Of a stretch of 64,000 nucleotides of DNA, positions 16,480-25,000 are shown in pieces. The DNA is from AC-37 sp036386455. GTDB taxonomy: Bacteria; Actinomycetota; Thermoleophilia; Solirubrobacterales; Thermoleophilaceae. Below the pieces are notes generated by a model. It was not told where the DNA came from. It saw only the letters and a list, made by a program, of their open reading frames with translations, and ran no database searches. The position numbers were made by a program, and so were the translations under genes. The stretch is from the NCBI GenBank assembly GCA_036386455.1, contig DASVVS010000042.1:29832-93831 (forward strand). Direction: 5' to 3'. Each line of letters starts with the position of its first letter. Position 1 is the first letter of the stretch.

Positions 16480-17852
16480 GAGGCCGCTCCGCCGCCGCTC
16501 AGCGCGAGCGCGGGCTCCGGCGACGGCGTGTCCGCGACGAGATCCTCGGCGGCCAGCGGCGGCAGCGGGGCTGGGACGTCGCTCCCCAGGTGAATCGACG
16601 GAAGGTTCGCGAGGTAGACGCCGAGCGCCCTCAGCATCGGGCGCGGCGAGGCCAGCCTGCCGATTCCTATCGACGAGGTGACGTACGAATGGATGTGCCG
16701 CGCCGTCAGGATGTCCCGGGCGGCGGCGGCGAAGACGATTTTCTCCACCGGATAGAAGCGACGGCCGCGTGAGTAGTCAGCAGCGGCATGGTAAGGGCTC
16801 GAGAAGCGCTTGGAGTGTTTGATGCGATAGCGCATCAGCGCCCTGTCGAGGACGACGTCGCTCCGGCGAACCGCGTCCGCCGTCTCCTGGGCCAGCATGC
16901 TCGAGCTGAGCATCGCCCAGCCGCAGCCCCACCCCCAGACGGGGTCCGCCGCCACCGCGGCGTCGCCGACCAGCGCCACGCCCGGCGCGGCCACCCGCCG
17001 CTTGACGTTGGTCATGTCCATGTGGCCGGCCATCGGGCCGACCTGCCTGGCACCCTCCAGGTTCGGGCCGTCGGGAAGCTCGGCGATGAAGCGACGGTAG
17101 AACGCGTCCGGGTCCTTGCGGAACTCGGGGTAGCGGCTCTTGTGCGGCGCGATGACCAGGACCACCAGATCGCTGTCGGTGTACATCAGGTAGGCGGTGT
17201 CCGGGTCGAGGAAGTAGATCTGGTTCTTCGGGTGCGACTGGAGGCGGAGGTTCTCGAAGTAGCCCCAGTACGCGAACCGTTCGTGCCTGCGCCGCCGCGC
17301 GGGCAGCCCCGCGGCCTCCGCCACTGCGGACTCCTGGCCGTCGGCGCCCACGGTGAGCTTCGCGGGCAGCTCGACCCGCCGGCCGCTTCGGTTGGTGGCC
17401 ACAACGCCCTTGACGCGGCGTCCTGAGCGCATCACGTCCTCGACCTTCCAGCCGTACAGCACGTCGACGTCGCCGGACTCGGCCGCGTGCCTACGCAGGA
17501 GCGGGTCGAGCACCTCGCGGCGGACCGTGCAGTTCCACTTCGGATAGGGGTAGTCGTCCAGCTCTCCGCGGATCCAGCCGTAGCGGGTGTAGAGCTCCCA
17601 GGAGTGGCGCGGCGCGGCGACCGCCTCGAGATCCTCGGTCAGCCCCAGCTCGTCGAGGAGCGGGACCTGGCCAGCCGAGATCGTGTGGGTACACGCGCGC
17701 TCGAAGTGGTCCTCGTCGGGGCTGCGCTCCAGCAGCGCCACTCGAAGCCCCGCGCGGCCATAGCGAATCGCGGCCACCGCCCCCGCGATCGCCCCTCCCG
17801 AGATCACGACGTCGTATGTGCCTCCCCTCGACACGGCGGCGAGCGTATGCAC
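16476..17852 (-). CDS. FAD-dependent monooxygenase/oxidoreductase (PHBH fold)
   Basis: A 458-residue flavoprotein of the p-hydroxybenzoate-hydroxylase fold (halogenase, geranylgeranyl-reductase and monooxygenase relatives). The N-terminal FAD loop is VISGGAIAGAVAAIRYGRAG, ending in a LER acidic strand. The GD motif GVALVGDAAVAADPVWGWG is near residue 300. The WxWxIP motif of flavin-dependent halogenases is not seen, so hydroxylation or epoxidation is likelier than halogenation. It heads the minus-strand operon, with the element 17883-17916 just 31 bp upstream of the start. Substrate unknown. Confidence 0.85.
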   Translation of the reverse strand: MHTLAAVSRGGTYDVVISGGAIAGAVAAIRYGRAGLRVALLERSPDEDHFERACTHTISAGQVPLLDELGLTEDLEAVAAPRHSWELYTRYGWIRGELDDYPYPKWNCTVRREVLDPLLRRHAAESGDVDVLYGWKVEDVMRSGRRVKGVVATNRSGRRVELPAKLTVGADGQESAVAEAAGLPARRRRHERFAYWGYFENLRLQSHPKNQIYFLDPDTAYLMYTDSDLVVLVIAPHKSRYPEFRKDPDAFYRRFIAELPDGPNLEGARQVGPMAGHMDMTNVKRRVAAPGVALVGDAAVAADPVWGWGCGWAMLSSSMLAQETADAVRRSDVVLDRALMRYRIKHSKRFSSPYHAAADYSRGRRFYPVEKIVFAAAARDILTARHIHSYVTSSIGIGRLASPRPMLRALGVYLANLPSIHLGSDVPAPLPPLAAEDLVADTPSPEPALALSGGGAAS

Positions 17853-17882
17853 GCCACGTCGCCCATCCGCGCCGGGCCCTGG

Positions 17883-17916
17883 GCGATTTCACCCAGAGGT
17901 TGGCGATCTACCACCC
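17883..17916 (-). promoter_or_regulatory. Upstream element of the FAD monooxygenase operon, shared with 11825-11858
   Basis: Second copy of the 34-bp element. GCGAT at 17883-17887 and 17903-17907 are again 20 bp apart, and the flanks TTTC and CCACCC are conserved. The element lies 31-64 bp upstream of the start codon, where an operator or activator site would sit. A partial palindrome is centred on GATC. Orientation relative to the gene is the same as in the TrpB2 operon copy. Confidence 0.6.
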
Positions 17917-17978
17917 CCCGGGACGGACTTCGCGCCGGCGGTCCTCCAGGCGCAGCTCGACTAGCGCGGTCCGGCGGT

Positions 17979-18626
17979 CTAGTTCTCGTCGAGCCGCGCG
18001 ACGCGCGCCGCCGCGCGCGGGCCCACGTACGGCGCGAGCGTGACGTACACGAACTCCGGCGCCTTCTGGGGCAGCTCGCGCACCCGCCCGCGGAAGATCT
18101 CGTCGTAGACCAGCGAGTACACGGCGCCCACGACGGCCTGCGCCGTGAACTCGGGGATCCTCACCCCCGCCGGAGCGTCGCCGCTCCCGGGCGCGATGAA
18201 CTCGGTGAAGCCGCGCAGCACCTCGTCGCGGCGCGCGAGCGCGCGCGGGCCCGCGGCGAGGATCTCGATCACGCAGAAGCGCGCGAGCGCAGGCCGCGAG
18301 GCGAGCAGCTCGAGCAGCATGCGGACTCCCGCCGCCACCCGCTCGCGCCAGGGGCCGGCCTCCTCGTAGGCCTCCCTGACCTGCACGACGAGCTGCCGCG
18401 TGATCTCGTCGTAGGCCGCGATGAAGCACTCCTCCTTGTCGGCGAAGTGCTCGTAGAAGGTCTTGCGCGACACCGACGCGTTCTTGATCACGTCGGCCAC
18501 GGTCGTCGCGGCGTACCCCTTCTCGGCCACGGCCTCGATCACGCCGTCGATCATCCGCTCGCGCTGCGAGCGGATCACGACCTCGCGCGGGAGGTTGTGC
18601 CGCCCGCGGGGGAGCTCGTGAGACAT
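17979..18626 (-). CDS. TetR/AcrR-family transcriptional regulator
   Basis: A 215-residue repressor-type protein. The DNA-binding domain spans residues ~18-65, with GVIEAVAEKGYAATTVADV and SVSRKTFYEHFADKEECF, the recognition helix and following segment. The start at 18626 is preferred because the conserved domain begins soon after and an AAGGGT lies upstream; the open frame extends 34 codons more through the repeat array at 18679-18727, which is unlikely to be coding. It lies just upstream of the FAD monooxygenase operon on the same strand and could control it or itself through the array. Confidence 0.9.
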   Translation of the reverse strand: MSHELPRGRHNLPREVVIRSQRERMIDGVIEAVAEKGYAATTVADVIKNASVSRKTFYEHFADKEECFIAAYDEITRQLVVQVREAYEEAGPWRERVAAGVRMLLELLASRPALARFCVIEILAAGPRALARRDEVLRGFTEFIAPGSGDAPAGVRIPEFTAQAVVGAVYSLVYDEIFRGRVRELPQKAPEFVYVTLAPYVGPRAAARVARLDEN

Positions 18627-18678
18627 CCGTAGCGACCCTTCCGAGGCAGACACGCTTGGCACGTTACCCGCGAAGTAC

Positions 18679-18727
18679 AGAAACATGGGGGGGTTACTAA
18701 GAAACACGCGCTGGGTAGCGAGAAACA
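18679..18727. repeat. Three AGAAACA heptamers phased at exactly 21 bp
   Basis: AGAAACA occurs at 18679-18685, 18700-18706 and 18721-18727, i.e. 21 bp or two helical turns apart, so all three face the same side of DNA. The second and third are preceded by similar GTTACTA and GGTAGCG. The array is 53-101 bp upstream of the TetR start and in the divergent spacer before the secreted protein at 18918. It most likely binds a dimer or oligomer of a regulator, possibly the TetR itself. Confidence 0.55.
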
Positions 18728-18742
18728 CCGGCGTTTCGCCGG
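18728..18742. other. Hairpin adjoining the phased repeats
   Basis: CCGGCG-TTT-CGCCGG is a perfect 6-bp stem with a 3-base loop directly abutting the third AGAAACA repeat. A second stem, GGAGG-ATCGA-CCTCC, lies at 18777-18791. Both fall in the 291-bp divergent spacer 18627-18917, in which I see no gene. They could be part of the operator region or the 5' leader of the secreted protein. Confidence 0.3.
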
Positions 18743-18917
18743 GACTCAGCTAGGGGGGCGGCTGGGGCCCCCAGAAGGAGGATCGACCTCCCAGCGCAAC
18801 CAAAAAAGCGCCGGAACGCCACGCGACCTGGAAGCCCACGAGGCGCCCGGCACCCAATGAGGAGCGTAGCCGCGCCCGCCAGGATGGGCAAGCGCTGCTG
18901 CAGAGAGGCAGGAGAGA

Positions 18918-19595
18918 ATGAAGGTACGTAGCAAGGGCGCGCTCGCGATCGGCGCCGCACTGATGACGGCGGCGATGGCGGCCGGCCCCGCGGCGGCTCA
19001 GAGCACGACGATCACCCCGGCGGGCGACTACTCGAAGGCGTCGCTCCAGTCCGGCACCACCGCGTCGTTCAGCATCGCCGGGTTCCTGACCACCACGTGC
19101 AACCAGTCGGTCAGCCAGCCGACCTCGCCCCTGGGGACCAACACGAAGAACAAGATTCCGGCGGCGCCGGGCAACCACAACAACAATGGCCCGGTGACCA
19201 TTCCGGTCAACCCGCCCACGTTCACCAACAACGGCGGGGCGTGCCCGACCAACATCGGGGCCACGACCACCACCACCACGAGCGGGAGCTGGACGCTGTC
19301 CGGCCAGAACGGGTCGCCGATCACCGGCTACCTCACGGTCCCGCGGAACGGGGCCGTCGTCTCGACCAGCAACGGCTGCACGATCACCATCGCCCCGAGC
19401 GCGGCGGTGAACGTCAACGGGACCTGGACGAACGGCAGCGGCAGCACGCCGTCGCGCCTGACGATCACCAACCAGCCGATCCCGGTCAGCGTCAGCGGCG
19501 GGTTCGGCTGCTTCGGCAGCTCGGCCTCGTTCTCGGCGACGTACGACGTCACCGACGTCAGCAACACGAGTGCCTTCGTAACCGTCGGCCCGTAA
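18918..19595 (+). CDS. Secreted protein of unknown function
   Basis: A 225-residue exported protein. Residues 1-28 are a Sec signal peptide (MKVRSKGALAIG, hydrophobic core, cleavage after AAA-Q). The mature part is rich in Thr, Ser, Asn and Gly (NHNNNGPVT, TTTTTTSGS) with four Cys, probably two disulphides, suggesting a beta-rich surface or matrix protein. The start is supported by AGGAGA 4 bases upstream of the ATG. No enzymatic motif is visible. A strong hairpin at 19619-19646 ends the transcript. It stands alone between divergent TetR and convergent propeller genes. Confidence 0.8.
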   Translation: MKVRSKGALAIGAALMTAAMAAGPAAAQSTTITPAGDYSKASLQSGTTASFSIAGFLTTTCNQSVSQPTSPLGTNTKNKIPAAPGNHNNNGPVTIPVNPPTFTNNGGACPTNIGATTTTTTSGSWTLSGQNGSPITGYLTVPRNGAVVSTSNGCTITIAPSAAVNVNGTWTNGSGSTPSRLTITNQPIPVSVSGGFGCFGSSASFSATYDVTDVSNTSAFVTVGP

Positions 19596-19618
19596 GGGCG
19601 GCGGCATTCCCCAAGGGT

Positions 19619-19646
19619 GCGGCCCGTCGCCTCGGCGGCGGGCCGC
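19619..19646. terminator. Strong bidirectional hairpin terminator
   Basis: GCGGCCCG at 19619-19626 pairs perfectly with CGGGCCGC at 19639-19646, and the inner CGCC/GGCG plus a U-G pair extend the stem to about 13 bp with a 2-base loop. It lies between two convergent genes (stops at 19595 and 19686), so it can serve both. There is no clear U-tract, as is common for actinobacterial terminators. Confidence 0.7.
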
Positions 19647-19685
19647 GTCCGTTCTCGGCGGCGGTCCGAGATGCCGGTCAGGCGC

Positions 19686-20786
19686 TCAGGCGATGAAGTA
19701 GAAGCACTCCTGGATCTGACCGTCGTTGCCCACGTAGGCGACGTGCTGCACGTTGTCGGCGGGCGTGTACCAGCTCGTGGGACTCACGCCCGGCGCGGCG
19801 GGCAGGTGCTCGCCGCTGGGCAGGTTGTGGCGCCACACGTGCGGCACCCCAACGTGCACGAAGAAGTAGCACTCGTGCACCCGGCCGTCCTCGCCCGCGT
19901 AGGCGATGTGCTGCACGTTCTCGGAGGTCGTGTACCAGCTCGTCGGGCTCGTGCCCTGGGCGGCCAGCGGCTGCCCCGAACTCGCCGGCTCCCCCTGCCA
20001 GCCGCCGAACCCGTGGATGAAGTAGAAGAGCTGGTGGATCGTCCTGCCCTCGGTCACATAGGCGATGTGCTGCACGTTGTCGGGGGTCGCGAACCAGCTG
20101 GTCGGGCTCGTGCCGGGGGCGACCAGCGGCTGTCCCTCGCCGGGGACGCTGTGCAGCCACCTGTTCTCGCCGCCTATGAAGTAGAAGCACTCGTGGATCT
20201 TGCGGTCGGCGCCCACGTAGGCGATGTGCTGGACCTTCTCGACGGCCGTGTACCAGCTCGTCGGGCTCGTGCCCGGCGCGACCTTCTCCTCTCCGAAGCT
20301 CGGGATCGTGTGCTCCCAGCGGTTGGTGGGCCCGCCGATCCGGTAGAAGCACTCGTGGATCTGCTGATCCACCCCGACGTAGGCGATGTGCTGGACCTTC
20401 TCGCCGGGCGTGTACCAGCTCGTCGGGCTGGTTCCCGGCGCGACCTTCTCCTGACCGAAGCTCGGGATCGTGTGCTCCCAGCGGTTCTCCGGCCCGCCGA
20501 TCCGGTAGAAGCACTCGTGGATCTGCTGGTCGACCCCGACGTAGGCGATGTGCTGGACCTTCTCGTCGGCCGTGTACCAGCTCGTCGGGCTCGTGCCGGG
20601 GGCGACCTTCTCCTGGCCGAAGCTCGGGATCGTGTGCAGCCACTCGTTCTCGCCGCCTATGAAGTAGAAGCACTCGTGGATCTGCTGGTCCACTCCGACG
20701 TAGGCGATGTGCTGGACCTTCTCGTCGGCCGTGTACCAGCTCGTCGGGCTCGTGCCGGGGGCGACCTTCTCCTGGCCGAAGCTAGG
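19686..20786 (-). repeat. Seven tandem ~159-bp coding repeats
   Basis: The 3' half of the propeller gene consists of seven direct repeats of about 159 bp. The first four in the gene (about 20150-20786) are nearly identical at the DNA level, while the last three (towards 19686) have diverged. Seven units match a seven-bladed propeller. The homogeneity of the central copies suggests recent duplication or gene conversion and a risk of assembly collapse. Confidence 0.85.
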
Positions 20787-21932
20787 CGTCCCCTGGCGCC
20801 AGCGCAGCTCGGCGGGCGCGGGGCCGATCCGGTCCGGCCCGTGCCAGGTGCCGCCCTCGTCGCGCCACCAGAAGTCGAAGCCGCGCTGGTGGCGGCGTCG
20901 CGCGACCAGCTCGAAGTTCCCGTTGAAGGTGCTCTGGATGAGCGACACCTCGTCGTACAGCGGGCCGGCGATCTTCACCGGTCCGCCCCAGCCCTCCGAG
21001 ATCCGCTTGCCCTCGCCCGGCTCGCCGCAGTCGCGCCAGAAGTGGAGGATGCCGCCCGACTTGTCCGGCACCATCAGCTCCAGGTTGCCGTAGTGCCCGT
21101 TGTCGAACGGAAGCTCGCCGTCCTCCTCGTAGCCGATGTCGCCCTGGACGATGCAGGGGCGCCCGGTGAACCGGTGCGCGAGGTCGGGGAAGAGATCGCG
21201 CCCGAACGTCGTGCGGTCCACCCAGCCGCTCCCGATGCCAGCGGAGTCCGAGGGGCCGTTCACGTGGAGCTCCAGCTGGCCCGCCGCGGTCACGCCAGCC
21301 ACCACGTAGTTCCCGATCGCCCCCAGGTACTTGTAGCCGGTACCGGTGGTGGGCGCACCCCACGTGGTTATGGCGATCCCTATGCCGACGAGGTTTTCCT
21401 GGCCCGTCCCGCCCACGTTGACCCACTCCATCACGTCGGCGGGAAGGTTCCGCCGCACCCAGTAGGAGAACCCCTTCGACCGCTCGGGGACGACCAGGAA
21501 GAACATGCTCGTCCCGTGGCCGAGCCCCGTCTCCTTCGTCGCCCCGCTGTACGCCATCGACGGGTTGCCGGCCTTCGGGCTCCCGAACGGGAGCGTGAAC
21601 GGGCCGCTCCACCTGAACGCGCCGCCGTTCTCGCGCGCGTAGAAGTCGCAGACGCCGTCGGGCCGCACCGCCGCCACCTCGAGGTTCCCCCGGTCCGCGT
21701 CGAACGCGCGGAAGTCGGACTCGATCACGGTCGCGCCGGTGTACTCGCCCGAGCCGAACTGGGTCGGCCCGAACCACTTCATCGTCCCACCGTCGTTGTC
21801 GCGGGAGAACACTGCAAGCCCGCCCGCCGGCCACGGGATCACGACCTCGAAGTTGCCGGCACCGGCCCGGCTCTGGAGCATGAAGCCCCCGAGCGGGGAC
21901 AGCATCGGCCGTTCTCGCCAGTCAAGCGCCAC
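19686..21932 (-). CDS. Repeat-rich beta-propeller (lectin-like) protein
   Basis: About 748 residues, two repeat domains and no catalytic motif. The N-terminal half has loosely repeated units (GNFEVVIPWPAGGLAVFSR, GNLELMVPDKSGGILHFWR, FNGNFELVARRRHQRG) typical of propeller blades. The C-terminal half (from ~residue 386) has seven ~53-residue repeats around SPTSWYT-VQHIAYVG-IHECFY. These resemble lectin-type propellers and suggest glycan binding. There is no signal peptide, so the location is unclear. The start is taken as GTG 21932, which has GGGAGG 8 bases upstream; the frame is open 7 codons more, and ATGs lie downstream. Confidence 0.75.
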   Translation of the reverse strand: MALDWRERPMLSPLGGFMLQSRAGAGNFEVVIPWPAGGLAVFSRDNDGGTMKWFGPTQFGSGEYTGATVIESDFRAFDADRGNLEVAAVRPDGVCDFYARENGGAFRWSGPFTLPFGSPKAGNPSMAYSGATKETGLGHGTSMFFLVVPERSKGFSYWVRRNLPADVMEWVNVGGTGQENLVGIGIAITTWGAPTTGTGYKYLGAIGNYVVAGVTAAGQLELHVNGPSDSAGIGSGWVDRTTFGRDLFPDLAHRFTGRPCIVQGDIGYEEDGELPFDNGHYGNLELMVPDKSGGILHFWRDCGEPGEGKRISEGWGGPVKIAGPLYDEVSLIQSTFNGNFELVARRRHQRGFDFWWRDEGGTWHGPDRIGPAPAELRWRQGTPSFGQEKVAPGTSPTSWYTADEKVQHIAYVGVDQQIHECFYFIGGENEWLHTIPSFGQEKVAPGTSPTSWYTADEKVQHIAYVGVDQQIHECFYRIGGPENRWEHTIPSFGQEKVAPGTSPTSWYTPGEKVQHIAYVGVDQQIHECFYRIGGPTNRWEHTIPSFGEEKVAPGTSPTSWYTAVEKVQHIAYVGADRKIHECFYFIGGENRWLHSVPGEGQPLVAPGTSPTSWFATPDNVQHIAYVTEGRTIHQLFYFIHGFGGWQGEPASSGQPLAAQGTSPTSWYTTSENVQHIAYAGEDGRVHECYFFVHVGVPHVWRHNLPSGEHLPAAPGVSPTSWYTPADNVQHVAYVGNDGQIQECFYFIA

Positions 21933-21975
21933 GGACCGCACCTCCCGAGACACGGCATCGGAGGACGGCCATGCT

Positions 21976-21997
21976 ACGCCCGCACGCAGGCGGGCGT
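21976..21997 (-). terminator. Hairpin terminator after the cadherin-like gene
   Basis: ACGCCCGC-ACGCAG-GCGGGCGT is a perfect 8-bp stem with a 6-base loop, starting 9 bases after the TAG of the minus-strand cadherin-like gene (22006). There is no U-tract. Confidence 0.6.
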
Positions 21998-22005
21998 CGA
22001 CCGCC

Positions 22006-25000
22006 CTACTCCGGCGGACCGGGCGCGGGCGTCACGTGGATCGATCTGCTCGCGGCCGCCGAGTCCAGCTCGCCGTCGTTCACCGTGTACTCGACCGACT
22101 TCAAGCCGGCCGGGGTCTCGCTCGTCGTCTCGAAGGCGACCGAGCGCAGCGCCGTCTCGTAGTCCGCGACCGACGCCACGCCACTGAGCGTGAGCGTGCC
22201 GGTGCTGGTGTCGTACACGCCGGTGATGTCGGACTGGTTCACGAACACGAGGCTGTCGCCCGTGTCGAAGCCACTCGCGATCTTCACCGTCGCGCCGGCC
22301 AGCGTGGCGCTGTCGGGGTCGGCCACGGTCAGCCCGGAGTCGAGCGCCGCGGCCGGGTCGCCCGCGGTGTAGGCCGCCGACCCGTCCGACGTCTCCACGC
22401 TCGGCCCGTCGTTCACCGGCGTCACGTCGATCGCCTTCGAGGCGGTCTGTGAGATCGCGCTGCCGTCGTCCACCGAGAGCTCGACCGTCTTCGAGGCGGC
22501 CGGGTCCTCGCTGGCCGAGCTGAACGCGATCGTGCGCAGCGCCGACTCGTAGTCGGCCACCGGCGCCGTGCCGGACAGCGTAAGCACGCCGTTCCCGGGG
22601 TTGTAGGAGCCGTCGATGCCGAGCTGGTTCACGAACACGAGCTCGTCGCCCGCGTCGAAGCCGCTCGCGATCTTCACCGTCGCGCCCTCGAGCTCCGCGT
22701 CGTCGACGTCGGCCACGGTCAGCCCGGAGTCGAGTGTCGCCGCGGGGTCGTTCTCGGTGTAGGCCGTGGAGCCCTCCGTGGCCGTCGTGACCGGCGGGTC
22801 GTTCACGGGAGTCACCTCGACGTCGCGCGAGGCCGGGTCGCTCACGTTGCCGTTGGACGCCCCGTCGTCGACGCGGAACGTGACCGTGCGCGTGTCGGCC
22901 GACGGCGCCTCGGACGTGTTCTCGTAGGTGACCGAGCGCAGCGCGGTCTCGTAATCGGCGACCGACGCCACCCCGCTGAGCGTGAGCGTGCCGGACTGGT
23001 CGTCGTAGCCGCCGGTGATCCCGAGCTGGTCCTCGAACGCCAGGCGGTCCTCGGACGGGGACAGCCCGGCGCTGATCTGCACGCTGGCGCCGGCGAGCGC
23101 CGCCGAGTCGGCATCGCTCACCGCGACGGCGGGATCGACGGCCGTCGCCCCGTCGCCCTCGCTGTACGCGAGCGCGTCATCGCCGGCGTCGACGACCGGG
23201 GTGTCGTTCACCTCGATCTTCCTCGCCGCGGCCTCGGAGTCGAGGTCGCCGTCGTTCACCACGAACTCGACGATGCGCACGTCCGACGGGTTGCCGGCCG
23301 GATGCCGGTACTCGACCGTGCGAAGCGCGGCCTCGTAGTCGGCCACCGGCGCCGTGCCGGACAGCGTGAGCACGCCGCTCTCCGAGTCGTAGAGACCCGA
23401 GATCCCGTTCTGGTCGCTGAACGCGAGCTCGTCGCCCGATTCGAGGCCGGCGACGATGCTCACCCGCGCGCCCTCGAGGTCGTCGTCGTCCACGTCGCCC
23501 GCCGTCAGGCCCGGGTCGATCACGGTCGACGGGCTGGCGCCGACGGCCGAGACCGAGCCGTCCGACGCGGTCGCGACCGGTGCGTCGTTGACCGGCGTCA
23601 CGAGAACGCCGCGCGAGCTCGGGATCGAGGTCGCGCCACCCGAGTCGGTCACCTGGAGCCGCAGCGACCGGGTCTCGGCCGAGGGGTCCTCCGAGGTGTT
23701 CTCGTACGTCACCGAGCGGATCGCGGCCTCGTAGTCGGCGACCGTGGCGCTGCCGCTCAGCGTGAGCACGCCGAGGGTGTCGTCATAGGAGCCGCTGATG
23801 CCGTTCTGGTCGGTGAAGGCGAGCTCGTCCTCGGACGGGGCGAACGCGTTGGTCTGGCCGCCGGGGCCGGTCGGGTCGACCTCCTCCTCCTCGGACCCCT
23901 GCGAGGCGACGAACTTGATCGTCGCGCCGGAGAGGTTCGCCGAGTCGGTGTCGAGCACGACGAAGCTGCCGTCGACCGGCACCGGGCCGTCGTTCTCGAT
24001 GTACAGCAGCGCGCCCTCGCTCGTCTCGCCGATGGGGCGCGAGTTCGGGCCGGTGTGGGTGATGCAGATCTGCTTGACGGCCGGGGCCGAGTCGCTGCCC
24101 GCGTCGTTCACGGTGAACTCGACGTCCTTGGTCGGGGCCGGGTCGCCGCCGGAGAGGTTGCGGTAGCGGACGGTCCGCAGCGCCGCCTCGTAGGCTGCCA
24201 CCGGCGCCGTGCCGGCCAGCGTGAGCTCGCCGGTCACGTCGTCGTACGAGCCGGCGATCCCGTTCTGGTCGGTGAACAGGAGGTCGTCGCCCCTCGCGAA
24301 GTTGCCCGAGACCCGGATGCGCGCGCTGTCGAGCAGCGTGTCGTCCGGGTCGGCCACGGAGATCGCGCCGTCGACGGCGACCGCGTCGCCGCGCTCGGCG
24401 TAGCCCGTGCAGCCGCCGGACGTCGCGGCCACCGGCGGAGCGCCGAGCCCCACGACCGTGATCGAGACCTTCGCCGTGTTGCTGTGGGCCACGTCGTCGA
24501 GCGTCTTGAAGCTGAAGTCGTCGCGACCGAGATAGCCGGGGTCCGGCGTGTAGGTCACGTCCGGCGCCTGGCCCGACAGCGTGCCGTGATCGGGCTGCTT
24601 GGTGATCTCGAACACGAGGAAGTCACCGTCGCCGTCGTGGCCGGTCAGGGTGATGTTCTTCGGCCGCCCCTCCTTGGCCAGCACGTCCTGCCTGTGGGCC
24701 TCCGGCGGGGAGTTCGGAGCGGTGTTCCCGCCGAGCGGGTCGCTGGCCGCGAGCGGGTCGGCGAACACGGTCCCGGCGGGCGCCGGGGACGTGTCCGACT
24801 CGGACGGGCGGTCGTAGACGCGGTACTTGTCCGAGCGGTAGCGGCTCGGGTTCGTGAGGAACGAGGGCAGCTCGCCGTCGACCAGCGGTGCGCGCGTGAT
24901 CGTTCGCGACAGCTTCACCTTCCCGTTCTTCGCACCGACGAGCGCGACGCGGCCCGCGTGCGGGTACGCCTCGCCCGGAGCCGTGTCCTCGTAGAAGAAG

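Noticed and set aside
13378..16593. Long plus-strand frame opposite the amine oxidase and AMP ligase genes
   Set aside because: Antisense shadow; the minus-strand genes carry complete FAD and adenylation motifs.
16476..17852. FAD protein as a flavin-dependent halogenase
   Set aside because: The WxWxIP motif is not seen, so monooxygenase is the safer call.
19686..20786. The tandem repeats as a possible CRISPR array
   Set aside because: The units are ~159 bp, coding in frame and not separated by unique spacers; they are propeller repeats.
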